A stretch of DNA of 64,000 nt, from assembly GCF_001458215.1 (NCBI RefSeq), contig NZ_CYTW01000003.1, positions 124,001 to 188,000 of the forward strand, written 5' to 3'. A program made the position numbers and the translations under genes. This document shows, in pieces, positions 27,634-38,898 of the stretch; position 1 is the stretch's first letter; the number at the start of each line of letters is the position of its first letter. Source of the DNA: Shimia thalassica (GTDB lineage: Bacteria; Pseudomonadota; Alphaproteobacteria; Rhodobacterales; Rhodobacteraceae). The notes below the pieces were generated by a model. That model searched no databases. It worked only from the letters and a program-made list of their open reading frames with translations, and was not told the origin of the DNA.

Positions 27634-28506
27634 TCAATTCGGTAATGTGAGCACGCTGGTGAGTGTAGCAGTTGTTGCAAACACCGCCAGAATGACTGTG
27701 GTTTCTATTTCAATGGACTGCGCGAGATGGCGGGCGGCATTGGTGTTGCCGGCCTGCATTTCGGGTACGAATCGCAGTTTGTTTGCAGCGGCCAAAACAA
27801 GGACGCCTGCAACGAGGGCAATCTTGGTTATCAGAGCGAGGCCGTAGCCTGTTGTGATTAACGCTGTGGGCGTGCCAAGTAGCATCCAGCCCATCACGAG
27901 CCCGGCCAGTATCAAAGACGGGACGATGAATGTCGCGGCTTGGCCAAACAGATGCCCAAGACGGGCGGCATGGCTTAGATGATCCGGCCTTCGTGACAAT
28001 CGATGCAAAGGTGACAAAACACCGATCCAAAAAGCCACGCCGACTAGGTGCAACAGCAAAAGAAGGCGCACACCCGTTTGGGCAATGTCTCGAACATGTC
28101 CGATTTGCGCAAAAGACCAAAGCAGCAGTAGGCCACCGACAAGGGCGATCCATTGGCCGCTGTGCGGGATCAGCAGCCCTGCGATCATCAGGATTGCACC
28201 GATCAGCCGATACAAAAGCACATCCCCCACCGGCGTCTGCCACAACAGGCCGAGCATCTCGGGGTCCGTCATCCCGTCTGCCCCGCCAGTCAGTGCCGCA
28301 CCTCGCAGCATAAACCCCAGACCGGCGGCCACCAGCGTCAGCGCCGCTAGGCCAAGCGCCTGTTTGCGCATTCTTTCAGCGACCAAAGCGGTGGGTCCGG
28401 CAAAAACGATGCGAACAATCACTAACCCGGTCGCGCCCAAAGCGCCGATATACAGCAGAAATTTCGCAAGGATCGCGGCCTGTCCCCAGATATCCGGCAT
28501 GTTCAT
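27634..28506 (-). CDS. copD: CopD-family copper-resistance membrane protein
   Basis: This protein of about 290 residues has eight or so hydrophobic helices and the CopD-domain pattern LLHLVGVAFWIGVLSPLHRL, preceded by QIGHVRD. CopD moves or handles copper across the inner membrane together with CopC. The ATG at 28506 overlaps the copC stop by ATGA. The frame is open further up to 28566, but that part lies inside copC. The gene order copC-copD is conserved in copper loci. Confidence 0.88.
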   Translation of the reverse strand: MNMPDIWGQAAILAKFLLYIGALGATGLVIVRIVFAGPTALVAERMRKQALGLAALTLVAAGLGFMLRGAALTGGADGMTDPEMLGLLWQTPVGDVLLYRLIGAILMIAGLLIPHSGQWIALVGGLLLLWSFAQIGHVRDIAQTGVRLLLLLHLVGVAFWIGVLSPLHRLSRRPDHLSHAARLGHLFGQAATFIVPSLILAGLVMGWMLLGTPTALITTGYGLALITKIALVAGVLVLAAANKLRFVPEMQAGNTNAARHLAQSIEIETTVILAVFATTATLTSVLTLPN

Positions 28507-28850
28507 TCCACCGTAAACTTGAATGCGCCCTGCATCGCGTGGCCGTCTATTCCCAAGCCGCGCCATTCAATGAGATAGCTGCCCGCCCCCATACTTTCCA
28601 GCGGCAGCTTGAAGGCGCGGCCAAAGCTTTTTTGACTACCAAGATCAAGTTGAACCGGCGGGTGATCTGCGTGGGTCATGTCCACCCGCGTCAGGCGAAT
28701 GTCATTCGCAAAGCTGAAGCTGATCTCGGCAGGGGCTTCTGCAATCACGGCGCCATTTTCGGGCGTCGTCTTATCAATGCGGGAATGGGCAAACGCCCCC
28801 GAGGACAGGGTGGCGAGCAAAGCAAAAAGGACAAATTTTTTCATGGCCAT
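28503..28850 (-). CDS. copC: CopC-family periplasmic copper-binding protein
   Basis: This 115-residue protein has a signal peptide (MKKFVLFALLATLSSGAFA) and the mature N-terminus HSRIDKTTPENGA, whose first His is a Cu(II) ligand in CopC. The second-half ligands fit HADHPP and GLGIDGHAMQGAFKFTV. It is a small beta-barrel of cupredoxin-like fold. It lies next to a cytochrome c gene upstream and copD downstream. Confidence 0.9.
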   Translation of the reverse strand: MAMKKFVLFALLATLSSGAFAHSRIDKTTPENGAVIAEAPAEISFSFANDIRLTRVDMTHADHPPVQLDLGSQKSFGRAFKLPLESMGAGSYLIEWRGLGIDGHAMQGAFKFTVE

Positions 28851-28855
28851 GTTCC

Positions 28856-29287
28856 TTAGTTTATCCCGTTGGCGCGTTGGATTTCGCGGATGTAGTCGAT
28901 CACCATTACAACGTCGCCGCGCGTGAGGCCGTCGACCGGCGGCATGTCACCAAATCGCCAATGGTGGGCACGAACGCCGTGTGCGACGGCACGCTGGAAA
29001 CTTTCATCTCCATGATGGCTTGGTTCATAGATTTTGTGAATGAGCGGTGGCCCTGCTTCGGAATTTCCGGCGCCTTGCGCACCATGACAAGCCGCGCAGA
29101 CATTTTCAAAGATGGTCTGGCCTACGGCTGCGTTGCCTTTGATTTCGGGCATCCTGACCGCAGCCATTGCCGTGCTGGCAACCGGGTCGGTTTGAGAGAT
29201 ATCCGTTGGCGATTCCGATCGGAGGAAGGTGAATGCGGCGATGGCCGCCACGGCACTCGCGCCGAGGATCAGGTACTTTGTGTTCAT
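28856..29287 (-). CDS. Membrane-anchored c-type cytochrome, mono-haem
   Basis: This 143-residue protein has an N-terminal uncleaved-looking hydrophobic segment (residues 5-21), a linker, and one haem site CAACHGAQGAGN. The Met ligand is probably in FGDMPPVDGLT. It ends with VMVIDYIREIQRANG, the usual class I C-terminal helix. The stop is 6 bases before copC. It is one of two cytochromes flanking the CopC-CopD-oxidase core, which suggests electron transfer to the respiratory chain. Confidence 0.87.
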   Translation of the reverse strand: MNTKYLILGASAVAAIAAFTFLRSESPTDISQTDPVASTAMAAVRMPEIKGNAAVGQTIFENVCAACHGAQGAGNSEAGPPLIHKIYEPSHHGDESFQRAVAHGVRAHHWRFGDMPPVDGLTRGDVVMVIDYIREIQRANGIN

Positions 29288-29321
29288 GGGAGATTCCTAA
29301 CATGCTGAATGAAACGTCAAA

Positions 29322-29376
29322 CGCCCGTCTGGGCGCGGCACATTGCGTTTTGCCCCGTCCTGTCAGGGCAAAATGC
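29322..29376 (-). repeat. Two inverted repeats before the copper-cluster cytochrome
   Basis: The 100-base gap between the Cys/His-rich gene and the cytochrome holds two hairpins. One is CGCCC/GGGCG (29322-29326 and 29331-29335, followed by TTT on the - strand). The other has 11-base arms (29345-29355 and 29366-29376, one mismatch). The first could terminate the upstream gene; the second could be an operator. I cannot decide which. Confidence 0.55.
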
Positions 29377-29387
29377 GTTGCGCGTGT

Positions 29388-29747
29388 TCAGCTATTAGGG
29401 GGACGTTCCAGCGTTTGAGGCCTGTTCACTGCGGCAAGTTGCCCGTTCTGCGCCCAAGAGACAGATTGATGCCCAAGGGGGCGCACCAGTGTTGGGCACT
29501 CTGCCAGAGAAGCCGTTTGGCAAAAGATCTGGTCACAGCATTCGTGCGTTGTTTGATCGCTGTCAGAACCTGAATGCACATGTTCGGAAAGGATCAGGTC
29601 TGAACTCATGTCGTTGGCTGACATTTGATCATGGCAGTGTTCGCCGACGCAATCCGGAACCGCGGCATGCACTTGGCTCTCGATCAGGTTCCCGATCAAG
29701 AGCATGGCAATCAAGGTGATTGCGAGTATGCCGCGAAGAATGCTCAC
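29388..29747 (-). CDS. Small exported Cys/His-rich protein of unknown function
   Basis: This 119-residue protein has a hydrophobic leader (ILAITLIAMLLIGNLIES, signal peptide or anchor). The mature part has six Cys and about seven His, in DCVGEHCHDQ, EHVHSGSDSDQTTHECC, IFCQ and AECP. The pattern suggests periplasmic metal binding or disulfides. It starts with GTG at 29747. It is the first - strand gene of the copper/redox cluster, with the divergent thiC promoter on the other side. I do not recognise a family. Confidence 0.72.
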   Translation of the reverse strand: MSILRGILAITLIAMLLIGNLIESQVHAAVPDCVGEHCHDQMSANDMSSDLILSEHVHSGSDSDQTTHECCDQIFCQTASLAECPTLVRPLGHQSVSWAQNGQLAAVNRPQTLERPPNS

Positions 29748-29887
29748 GCCAAAACCCTAGCGGAGCGGGGCATGCGTTACAACTGTCACCGCCGATGCCC
29801 GCGATGACGTTTTCGTGGTGGGCAGTCAATCATTGGCAAATGCAAAAACGGTTTTGTTGGAGATCAGCCGATGACCCACATGACGGC

Positions 29888-29916
29888 TTGCCAGCGGAAA
29901 TTTCACATCCTATACG
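29888..29916 (+). promoter_or_regulatory. Promoter of the thiamin operon
   Basis: TTGCCA (29888-29893) and TATACG (29911-29916) are separated by 17 bases. The predicted transcript start is near 29923, which coincides with the 5' end of the TPP riboswitch. That agreement makes the call credible. Confidence 0.68.
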
Positions 29917-29920
29917 AAAG

Positions 29921-30024
29921 TCACGCAGGGGAGTCCCGCCTATGGGACTGAGAGGCTGACAGGGTGAAAACCCGGTGACGCGACCCTTTGAACCTGACCC
30001 AGTTGACACTGGCGTAGGAAGCAA
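29921..30024 (+). ncRNA. TPP riboswitch (THI element)
   Basis: The conserved pieces are in order: CAGGGGAGTCCC, the GGGACTGAGAGG helix (HMP-sensing arm), GACCCTTTGAACCTGA, and CACTGGCGTAGGAAGC. It precedes thiC by about 120 bases and should reduce expression when thiamin pyrophosphate is present. Confidence 0.95.
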
Positions 30025-30032
30025 AAGGTTGT

Positions 30033-30087
30033 CGCAGGCGGTTGATCTGTCTCTTGCAACTGGACAAGCAGGTGGTGACCGCCTGCG
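30033..30087 (+). promoter_or_regulatory. Expression-platform hairpin of the thiC leader
   Basis: CGCAGGCGGT (30033-30042) and ACCGCCTGCG (30078-30087) are perfect 10-base arms. A T-tract of seven (30112-30118) follows 24 bases later, and the ribosome site TGAGGAGC is at 30131-30138. The T-tract is not adjacent, so I cannot tell termination from translation control. Confidence 0.6.
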
Positions 30088-30120
30088 CATCCTTCCCAAG
30101 TTCATCTGGTGTTTTTTTGA

Positions 30121-32909
<2,789 letters not shown>

Positions 32910-33076
32910 CATTCGGTCTGAAACTCTTGGCGAGGCCTTGACGGAATTGGGCTTTACCAGCACCGCGATTGCCACTGCGATCAATGGCCGGTTCATTCCG
33001 CGCGACGCCCGCGCAGATGTAATTTTGGCAGAGGGTGACCGGCTTGAAGTGCTTGCCCCGATGCAGGGAGGCTGAG

Positions 33077-33844
33077 ATGCAACTTTATGGTACCGAGATT
33101 TCGTCGCGGCTCTTGTTGGGAACGGCGCAATATCCGTCGCCGGCGATCCTGACACAAGCGATCGAGGCAAGCGGGTGCGAGATCGTCACCGTCAGTTTGC
33201 GCCGCGAAACGGCCGATGGTTCCGGCGCGGGGTTCTGGGATGTATTGCGCGCGACTGGTAAACATATTCTGCCCAACACCGCCGGATGCCATTCCGTGGC
33301 CGAGGCCGTCACAACCGCGCACATGGCCCGCGAGATTTTCGGGACCCGCTGGATCAAACTCGAGATCATAGGGCATGCGGATAACCTTGCTCCGGATGTC
33401 TTTGCCTTGGTCGAGGCCGCACGGGTTTTGTCCGAGGACGGGTTTCAGGTCTTTCCTTACACAACCGACGATCTGGTGGTTGGGGAAAAGCTTCTGACCG
33501 CCGGGTGCGAAGTGTTGATGCCATGGGGCGCGCCGATTGGATCCGGTCAGGGGTTGCGAACCCCGGATGCGCTGCGCGCGATGCGAGCGCATTTTCCCGA
33601 AACACTTTTGATTGTTGATGCAGGTATCGGCCGTCCATCGGATGCGGTGCAGGCGATGGAACTGGGCATGGATGCTGTGTTGCTCAACACCGCAGTGGCC
33701 AAGGCCGGTGATCCTGTGGGCATGGCCCGTGCCATGTCTTTGGCACTGGACGCGGGCCGCGCTGGGCGGCGCGCGGACCCGATGGAACCCCGCGATATGG
33801 CAGTGCCCTCGACGCCGGTTCTTGGGCTGGCGGAGTTGGGTTGA
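33077..33844 (+). CDS. thiG: Thiazole synthase
   Basis: This 255-residue TIM-barrel enzyme joins DXP, iminoglycine and ThiS thiocarboxylate to make the thiazole phosphate. It shows [13 protein letters not shown], the imine-forming Lys region [22 protein letters not shown] and the phosphate-binding [13 protein letters not shown] 33077 directly follows the thiS stop. The stop overlaps thiE as TGATG. Confidence 0.97.
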   Translation: MQLYGTEISSRLLLGTAQYPSPAILTQAIEASGCEIVTVSLRRETADGSGAGFWDVLRATGKHILPNTAGCHSVAEAVTTAHMAREIFGTRWIKLEIIGHADNLAPDVFALVEAARVLSEDGFQVFPYTTDDLVVGEKLLTAGCEVLMPWGAPIGSGQGLRTPDALRAMRAHFPETLLIVDAGIGRPSDAVQAMELGMDAVLLNTAVAKAGDPVGMARAMSLALDAGRAGRRADPMEPRDMAVPSTPVLGLAELG

Positions 33845-34437
33845 TGGAAAAATTCTACCTGATTGTCAGCAATGTCGAACAGCTACAGCGCCTTGTCCCT
33901 GAAGGCGTGAAACTGGTTCAACTTCGGATCAAGGATCAGACGGAGGGCGAGGTGCGACGGCAGGTTGCCGTGGCGCGCGACATCTGTGCCGCGTATGGCG
34001 CTCAATTGGTGGTGAATGACCATTGGCAGGTTGCTCTGGATTTGGGATGCGATTTTGTCCATTTGGGTCAGGAAGATATGGATCAAGCGGATTTTACGGC
34101 GTTGCGTCGTGCTGGTGTCCGCTTTGGTCTGTCGACACATGATGACGCCGAACTGGACCGCGCGTTATCACAGGACCCGGCCTATGTGGCCTTGGGGCCG
34201 GTGTATCCGACGTTGTTGAAAAAGATGAAGTGGGGGCCGCAAGGTCTCGACCGTGTGACCCGTTGGAAACAGATGGCAGGCCAGACGCCGCTTGTTGCGA
34301 TTGGCGGCCTGACGCCCGAACGGTTGCCCGGCGTGTTTGCGGCGGGGGCAGATAGTGCGGCTGTTGTCACCGATATCCAGCAGGCAAGCGATCCGGTCGC
34401 GCGGACCCGCCTTTGGATCACGGCGTGCGCCACATGA
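33844..34437 (+). CDS. thiE: Thiamine-phosphate synthase (ThiE)
   Basis: This 197-residue TIM-barrel protein joins the pyrimidine and thiazole halves. Motifs: VQLRIKDQTE, LVVNDHWQVAL, DFVHLGQEDMD, GLSTHD, the phosphate loop in ALGPVYPTLLKKMKWGPQGLDRV, AIGGLTPERLP and GADSAAVVTDI. The pattern after GPVYPT (LLKKMKW) departs from the TxTK of E. coli ThiE but is common in alphaproteobacteria. The position in the operon supports ThiE rather than TenI. Confidence 0.88.
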   Translation: MEKFYLIVSNVEQLQRLVPEGVKLVQLRIKDQTEGEVRRQVAVARDICAAYGAQLVVNDHWQVALDLGCDFVHLGQEDMDQADFTALRRAGVRFGLSTHDDAELDRALSQDPAYVALGPVYPTLLKKMKWGPQGLDRVTRWKQMAGQTPLVAIGGLTPERLPGVFAAGADSAAVVTDIQQASDPVARTRLWITACAT

Positions 34438-35402
34438 CCCGCTATGTCCGACAGATACAGTTACCTGATGTGGGGGACGAGGGTCAGGCACGGTTTGCGC
34501 GGGCCCGTGTTTTAGTGGTCGGCGCAGGGGGGCTGGGTTCGCCCGTTTTGTTATATCTGGCTGGCGCGGGTGTGGGTAATCTGACCATTCTGGACCCTGA
34601 CCATGTGGAAGAAACCAATTTGCATCGCCAGCCCATGTTCCGGATGGCAGATATTGGCCGTGCAAAAGCGGTGGCCGCTGCCGAAGCCATACGTGCGTTG
34701 AACCCCGAAGTCGTGGTCAATGCGCAAACATGCGCATTGACCCCCGCAAATGCCCCGCGTGTTGTCAAAGATGCGGATGTGGTGATCGATGCGGCGGACA
34801 GTTTTGCGGTGTCTTATTGCCTGTCCGATGCCTGCCTTGCCGCCCGCACACCGCTAATTTCGGCCAGTGCGCTTGGGCAGACTGGGTATGTCGGTGGCTT
34901 TTGCGGCGGCGCGCCCTCGCTCAGGGCGGTGTTTCCCGATCTGCCGCAATCAGGCGCAACCTGCGCAACAGCCGGTGTCTTGGGACCGGTTGTCGGCACG
35001 GTCGGCGCAATGCAGGCGCAAATGGCGCTGCGCGTGATCCTTGCGAGTGACCCATCACCCTTGGGCAATGTCGTGTCGGTTGATCTGCTATGTTTTCGGT
35101 TTGGCGGCTTTGACTTTGCGAATAGCCCCGAGCCCGTTCACTCGTTTCCGTTTTTGTCGAAAGATATGCTGAAGGCCGATGATCTGGTGATTGAATTGCG
35201 GGACGTGGCCGAGGTAGCAGACCCTATTGTGCCCGCAGCCGTTCGCATGACCAGCGACATGCTGGATGATCTGCAGGAAACGAAGGGGCGTCGGGTCGTC
35301 TTGTGTTGCCATTCAGGCATGCGGGCGTGGCGGGCTGCATCACAATTGCAAAGCCGAGGGTTTGGATCGCTCGCGGTGATGGCAGCGGTGGCCTGCACAT
35401 GA
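34434..35402 (+). CDS. thiF: ThiF/MoeB-type adenylyltransferase fused to a rhodanese-like domain
   Basis: This 322-residue protein activates the ThiS C-terminus with ATP. The nucleotide fold is RVLVVGAGGLGSPVLLYLAGAG, and the adenylation Arg/Asp regions NLHRQPMFR and IDAADSFAVSYCLSD are present. The zinc-binding CxxC that usually precedes the FP motif is replaced (APSLRAVFP). A C-terminal rhodanese-like part, about residues 250-322, has the Cys loop VLCCHSGMRAW, which can carry sulfur. It overlaps thiE and thiD by ATGA. Confidence 0.87.
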   Translation: MTRYVRQIQLPDVGDEGQARFARARVLVVGAGGLGSPVLLYLAGAGVGNLTILDPDHVEETNLHRQPMFRMADIGRAKAVAAAEAIRALNPEVVVNAQTCALTPANAPRVVKDADVVIDAADSFAVSYCLSDACLAARTPLISASALGQTGYVGGFCGGAPSLRAVFPDLPQSGATCATAGVLGPVVGTVGAMQAQMALRVILASDPSPLGNVVSVDLLCFRFGGFDFANSPEPVHSFPFLSKDMLKADDLVIELRDVAEVADPIVPAAVRMTSDMLDDLQETKGRRVVLCCHSGMRAWRAASQLQSRGFGSLAVMAAVACT

Positions 35403-36103
35403 CGCAGATAATGATAATTGGCGGCACCGATAGCAGCGGAGGCGCAGGGTTGACCCGTGATACGGCCACTGCGCATGCGTTGGGTGTGTCCGTATTACCG
35501 GTTGTAACCGCGGTGACGGCCCAGACGGATAGGGCCGTTGTCGACATGGCGTTGATGCCACCTGATCTGATCGAGGCCCAGATTTCTGCCAGCTTCACGG
35601 GTGGCGGGCCGTCGTGCGTCAAGATCGGCATGTTGGGCACAAGCGCAATTGCACAGGTCGTGGCAGAGGCCCTTGCCGATTGTCGGGTGCCGGTTGTGCT
35701 TGATCCGGTACTTGCCTCAACCTCCGGGAAAAGCCTTTTGGCAGGCGGGTTGCCGGAAGCGCTGATTGAACGCGCTGACTTGATCACTCCGAACTTGGTC
35801 GAAGCCGCACGTCTGACGGGCAAAGAAGATGCCGGAATTCCGGATCAGGCACGCGCCTTGTTGGACAGGGGCGCAGGGGCGGTGTTGATAAAGGGCGGGC
35901 ATGGGCAAGGCCGAGACGCCGTGGATCACCTGTTTGATCAACAACGACATTACACATTCACCGCCCCGCGCCTTGCGAAAGGCAAACGTGGCACCGGCTG
36001 CACATTGGCCACCGCGATTGCTTGTTCACTGGCTCAGGGCAAGGCGTTGGATGTTGCATGTGGAGAGGCCAAGCGTTTTGTGCATGGATGGCTTTCTGCG
36101 TGA
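35399..36103 (+). CDS. thiD: Hydroxymethylpyrimidine (phosphate) kinase
   Basis: This 234-residue ribokinase-family enzyme phosphorylates HMP and HMP-P. The N-terminus is IMIIGGTDSSGGAGLTRD, with VLDPVLASTSG and the anion-hole motif GTGCTLATAIA containing the catalytic Cys/Thr region. It is somewhat short, because typical ThiD is about 260 residues. The start overlaps thiF by ATGA. It is the last gene of the TPP-controlled operon. Confidence 0.92.
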   Translation: MTQIMIIGGTDSSGGAGLTRDTATAHALGVSVLPVVTAVTAQTDRAVVDMALMPPDLIEAQISASFTGGGPSCVKIGMLGTSAIAQVVAEALADCRVPVVLDPVLASTSGKSLLAGGLPEALIERADLITPNLVEAARLTGKEDAGIPDQARALLDRGAGAVLIKGGHGQGRDAVDHLFDQQRHYTFTAPRLAKGKRGTGCTLATAIACSLAQGKALDVACGEAKRFVHGWLSA

Positions 36104-36277
36104 AAACTTGGCGCCTGATTAAGCGAGTTGCTTTGGTGAATGTCACCGACGCCGTCGGACGATTGACGACCGGTTTGGGGTGCGTCGCCGCATCGCAGCA
36201 GGGGCAAAGTGCCGCTCACCTTGGATTTATGGCAATAAACATGTATCTGGTGCGCGAAACATTCGGAGGGCTTTCTT

Positions 36278-37327
36278 TTGCTAAATCTTTCACACATGCG
36301 TTCGGAGCTGTCTGAGCACTACGATCTTGCCCCTTCACCCGAGGTGGCCGAGACGCTCAAGGACGTTTATGCGCGCATGGATCGTGTTGTGACGCCTCCC
36401 GATTGGGTGACATACGCGCCTTATGTGAAGGCAATTTCCGAGCTGAAGAAAAAGCGCAATGCAGTGATCTTGGGCCACAACTATATGACGCCCGAGATTT
36501 TCCACGGCGTGTCGGATTTTGTCGGCGACAGCCTGCAACTTGCGATGAAAGCCAGTGACGTCGAAGCGGATGTGATCGTGCAGGCCGGCGTCCACTTTAT
36601 GGCGGAAACGTCGAAAATCCTGAGCCCGCAAAAGACTGTCTTGATGCCGGATATGGATGCGGGTTGTTCTTTGGCAGAAAGCATCACCGCCGAGGGCATC
36701 GACGAGATGCGTGCCAAATATCCCGGTGCACCGGTGGTCACCTATGTGAACACAACTGCCGCGGTCAAAGCGGCGTCTGATATTTGCTGTACATCGTCAA
36801 ATGCGCTGCAGATTGTGAATGCGATGGAAAGCGATACCGTCATCATGACGCCGGACCAGTATCTGGCGCAAAACATCGCAAACCAAAGCCACAAGAACGT
36901 CGTCTACTGGCCCGGATCTTGCATCGTGCATGAACAATACACCGCACAGGATTTGCGCGACTTCCGCGAATGGAATCCAGGTACGCGGTTGATCGCGCAC
37001 CCCGAGTGCCCGCCAGATGTGGTCGCAGAGGCGGATTTCTCGGGGTCGACCAGCGGGATCCTCAAATACGTGACAGACGAGAAGCCCGAAAGGGCGATGC
37101 TGATCACTGAGTGCTCAATGGCCTCGAACATTGCGGACGAGTTGCCAGAAGTCGATTTTGTCGGCCCCTGCAACATGTGTCCCTATATGAAAAAAATCTC
37201 TCTCGAGAAAATCTTGTGGGTTCTGCACACCGGCGAAAACGAGGTTTTTGTTGATCCAGACGTCGCTGAAAAAGCGCGTTTGTCCGTGCAGGCGATGATT
37301 GATTTGTCGCGCAAATTGGGTCTGTAA
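36278..37327 (+). CDS. nadA: Quinolinate synthase A
   Basis: This 349-residue 4Fe-4S enzyme condenses iminoaspartate with dihydroxyacetone phosphate in de novo NAD synthesis. The three cluster cysteines fit GCSLAE, SCIVHEQYT/CTSSNA region and FVGPCNMCPYMK. Substrate-binding YMTPEIFHG and the NTTAAVKAASDICC stretch are also present. I choose the TTG at 36278 because GGAGGG (36265-36270) is spaced 7 bases before it. The ATG at 36296 would lie 25 bases away. It starts the nadA-nadB-nadC operon. Confidence 0.95.
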   Translation: MLNLSHMRSELSEHYDLAPSPEVAETLKDVYARMDRVVTPPDWVTYAPYVKAISELKKKRNAVILGHNYMTPEIFHGVSDFVGDSLQLAMKASDVEADVIVQAGVHFMAETSKILSPQKTVLMPDMDAGCSLAESITAEGIDEMRAKYPGAPVVTYVNTTAAVKAASDICCTSSNALQIVNAMESDTVIMTPDQYLAQNIANQSHKNVVYWPGSCIVHEQYTAQDLRDFREWNPGTRLIAHPECPPDVVAEADFSGSTSGILKYVTDEKPERAMLITECSMASNIADELPEVDFVGPCNMCPYMKKISLEKILWVLHTGENEVFVDPDVAEKARLSVQAMIDLSRKLGL

Positions 37328-37332
37328 CGGAC

Positions 37333-38898
37333 ATGCAAACCGTGGAAACCGACCGCATCGTGATTGTCGGTGCGGGTTTGGGCGCGCTTTATGCGGCGCT
37401 GAAACTGGCACCGCGTCCTGTGGTTATGATTTCGCCGGAAACTCTGGGCGAGGGGGCAAGTTCCGCTTGGGCCCAAGGTGGCGTCGCGGCCGCGATGGAT
37501 GCTGCGGACAGTGCGCAAAGCCATGCCGCCGATACGGTCAAGGCCGGAGACGGCACGGTTGACCATGGGATTGCAGATTTGGTCACGCAAGAGGCGCGCG
37601 CCCATATCCTTGACCTTACCGAGTTGGGCACGCCTTTTGATCGCACCAAAGACGGCGGATACGTCATGTCGCGTGAAGCAGCCCACAGTTTTGCCCGAGT
37701 GGTGCGTGTCAAAGGCGATCAGGCCGGCGCCGAGATCATGGCCGCCCTGATCGACAAGGTGCGCCAGACCCCGTCAATACAGGTGCTGGAAGGCACGATG
37801 GCAACCGAACTTGAGGTCACAGAGGGCCGTGTCACAGGTATCGCGGTTCAAGCCGCGGATGATTTGCGATCCTTGCCGGTCATGTTGCGTGGTGCCGCCG
37901 TTTTGTTGGCGGGCGGCGGGTCAGGCGGGCTTTATGCATTGACCACAAACCCACCACGCATCCGCGGGCAGGTGATTGGAATGGCCGCACGTGCCGGGGC
38001 GATGATTGCCGATCCCGAATTCGTGCAATTTCACCCCACGGCGATGGATGTCGGTGAAGACCCCGCACCATTGGCGACAGAGGCCCTGCGGGGGGAGGGC
38101 GCGATCCTGATCAATGATCTTGGGGAACGCTTTATGCAGGCCGTGCATCCCGACGCAGAGCTTGCCCCGCGAGATGTGGTGGCACGGGCCATTTTTGCCC
38201 AGTCCCAGGCGGGCCGTCGTCCGATGCTGGATACAAGAGACGTGCTGGGAGAGGCGATCAAGACACAATTCCCTTCGGTTGCCGAAGCCTGTGCGCGCAA
38301 CGGTATTGATCCCGCGGTTGAGCCGATTCCCGTTGCTGCCGCTGCCCACTACCATATGGGCGGGATTGCAACGGACGAGCACGGGCGTGCTTCGCTTGGC
38401 AATCTCTGGGTCTGCGGTGAGGCCTCGTCCACCGGTTTGCACGGGGCAAACAGGTTGGCGTCCAACGGCCTGCTCGAGGCGTTGGTGTTTGCCCGTATCT
38501 GTGCAGAAGAAATCGCTGAAGTGGTTCCGGAAGGCGCGGCCCCTTTGATCAACCTCGCCTTCGAGGCGGGGGGCAACCCTCCTGATCCGATGGCTGTCAG
38601 GACTTTGCGCGAAACAATGACGTCACACGTTGGCGTGGTACGCGACGCATCCGGTTTGAAGACCGCCCTGCGCAAGATTGCGGCGCTTGAAGCGGACTAT
38701 GGATCAAGCATGTCGTTCCTGAATATGACAGCAACGGCGACTTTGATCGCGGCTGCCGCCCTGACCCGAAAAGAAAGCCGAGGAGCGCACGAACGCTCGG
38801 ACTATCCAGAAGCGTTTCCAGGCGACGGAGAGCGTTCCCGCCTGACGCTGAACGATGCATTGGCTATACGATCCCAAATTTGTAAGGAAACATCATGA
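37333..38898 (+). CDS. nadB: L-aspartate oxidase
   Basis: This 521-residue flavoprotein oxidises aspartate to iminoaspartate for NadA. The FAD motif is VIVGAGLGALYAALKLA, followed by SSAWAQGGVAAAMD, LLAGGGSGGLYALTTNP, HYHMGGIATDEHGRAS and the C-terminal FAD segment CGEASSTGLHGANRLASNGL. Length is typical. It starts 5 bases after nadA and overlaps nadC by ATGA. Confidence 0.96.
   Translation: MQTVETDRIVIVGAGLGALYAALKLAPRPVVMISPETLGEGASSAWAQGGVAAAMDAADSAQSHAADTVKAGDGTVDHGIADLVTQEARAHILDLTELGTPFDRTKDGGYVMSREAAHSFARVVRVKGDQAGAEIMAALIDKVRQTPSIQVLEGTMATELEVTEGRVTGIAVQAADDLRSLPVMLRGAAVLLAGGGSGGLYALTTNPPRIRGQVIGMAARAGAMIADPEFVQFHPTAMDVGEDPAPLATEALRGEGAILINDLGERFMQAVHPDAELAPRDVVARAIFAQSQAGRRPMLDTRDVLGEAIKTQFPSVAEACARNGIDPAVEPIPVAAAAHYHMGGIATDEHGRASLGNLWVCGEASSTGLHGANRLASNGLLEALVFARICAEEIAEVVPEGAAPLINLAFEAGGNPPDPMAVRTLRETMTSHVGVVRDASGLKTALRKIAALEADYGSSMSFLNMTATATLIAAAALTRKESRGAHERSDYPEAFPGDGERSRLTLNDALAIRSQICKETS

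Noticed and set aside
24968..29900. Copper cluster as an integrated island with att sites at tRNA-Arg
   Set aside because: I found no copy of the tRNA 3' end at the far side and no integrase. The location alone does not prove integration.
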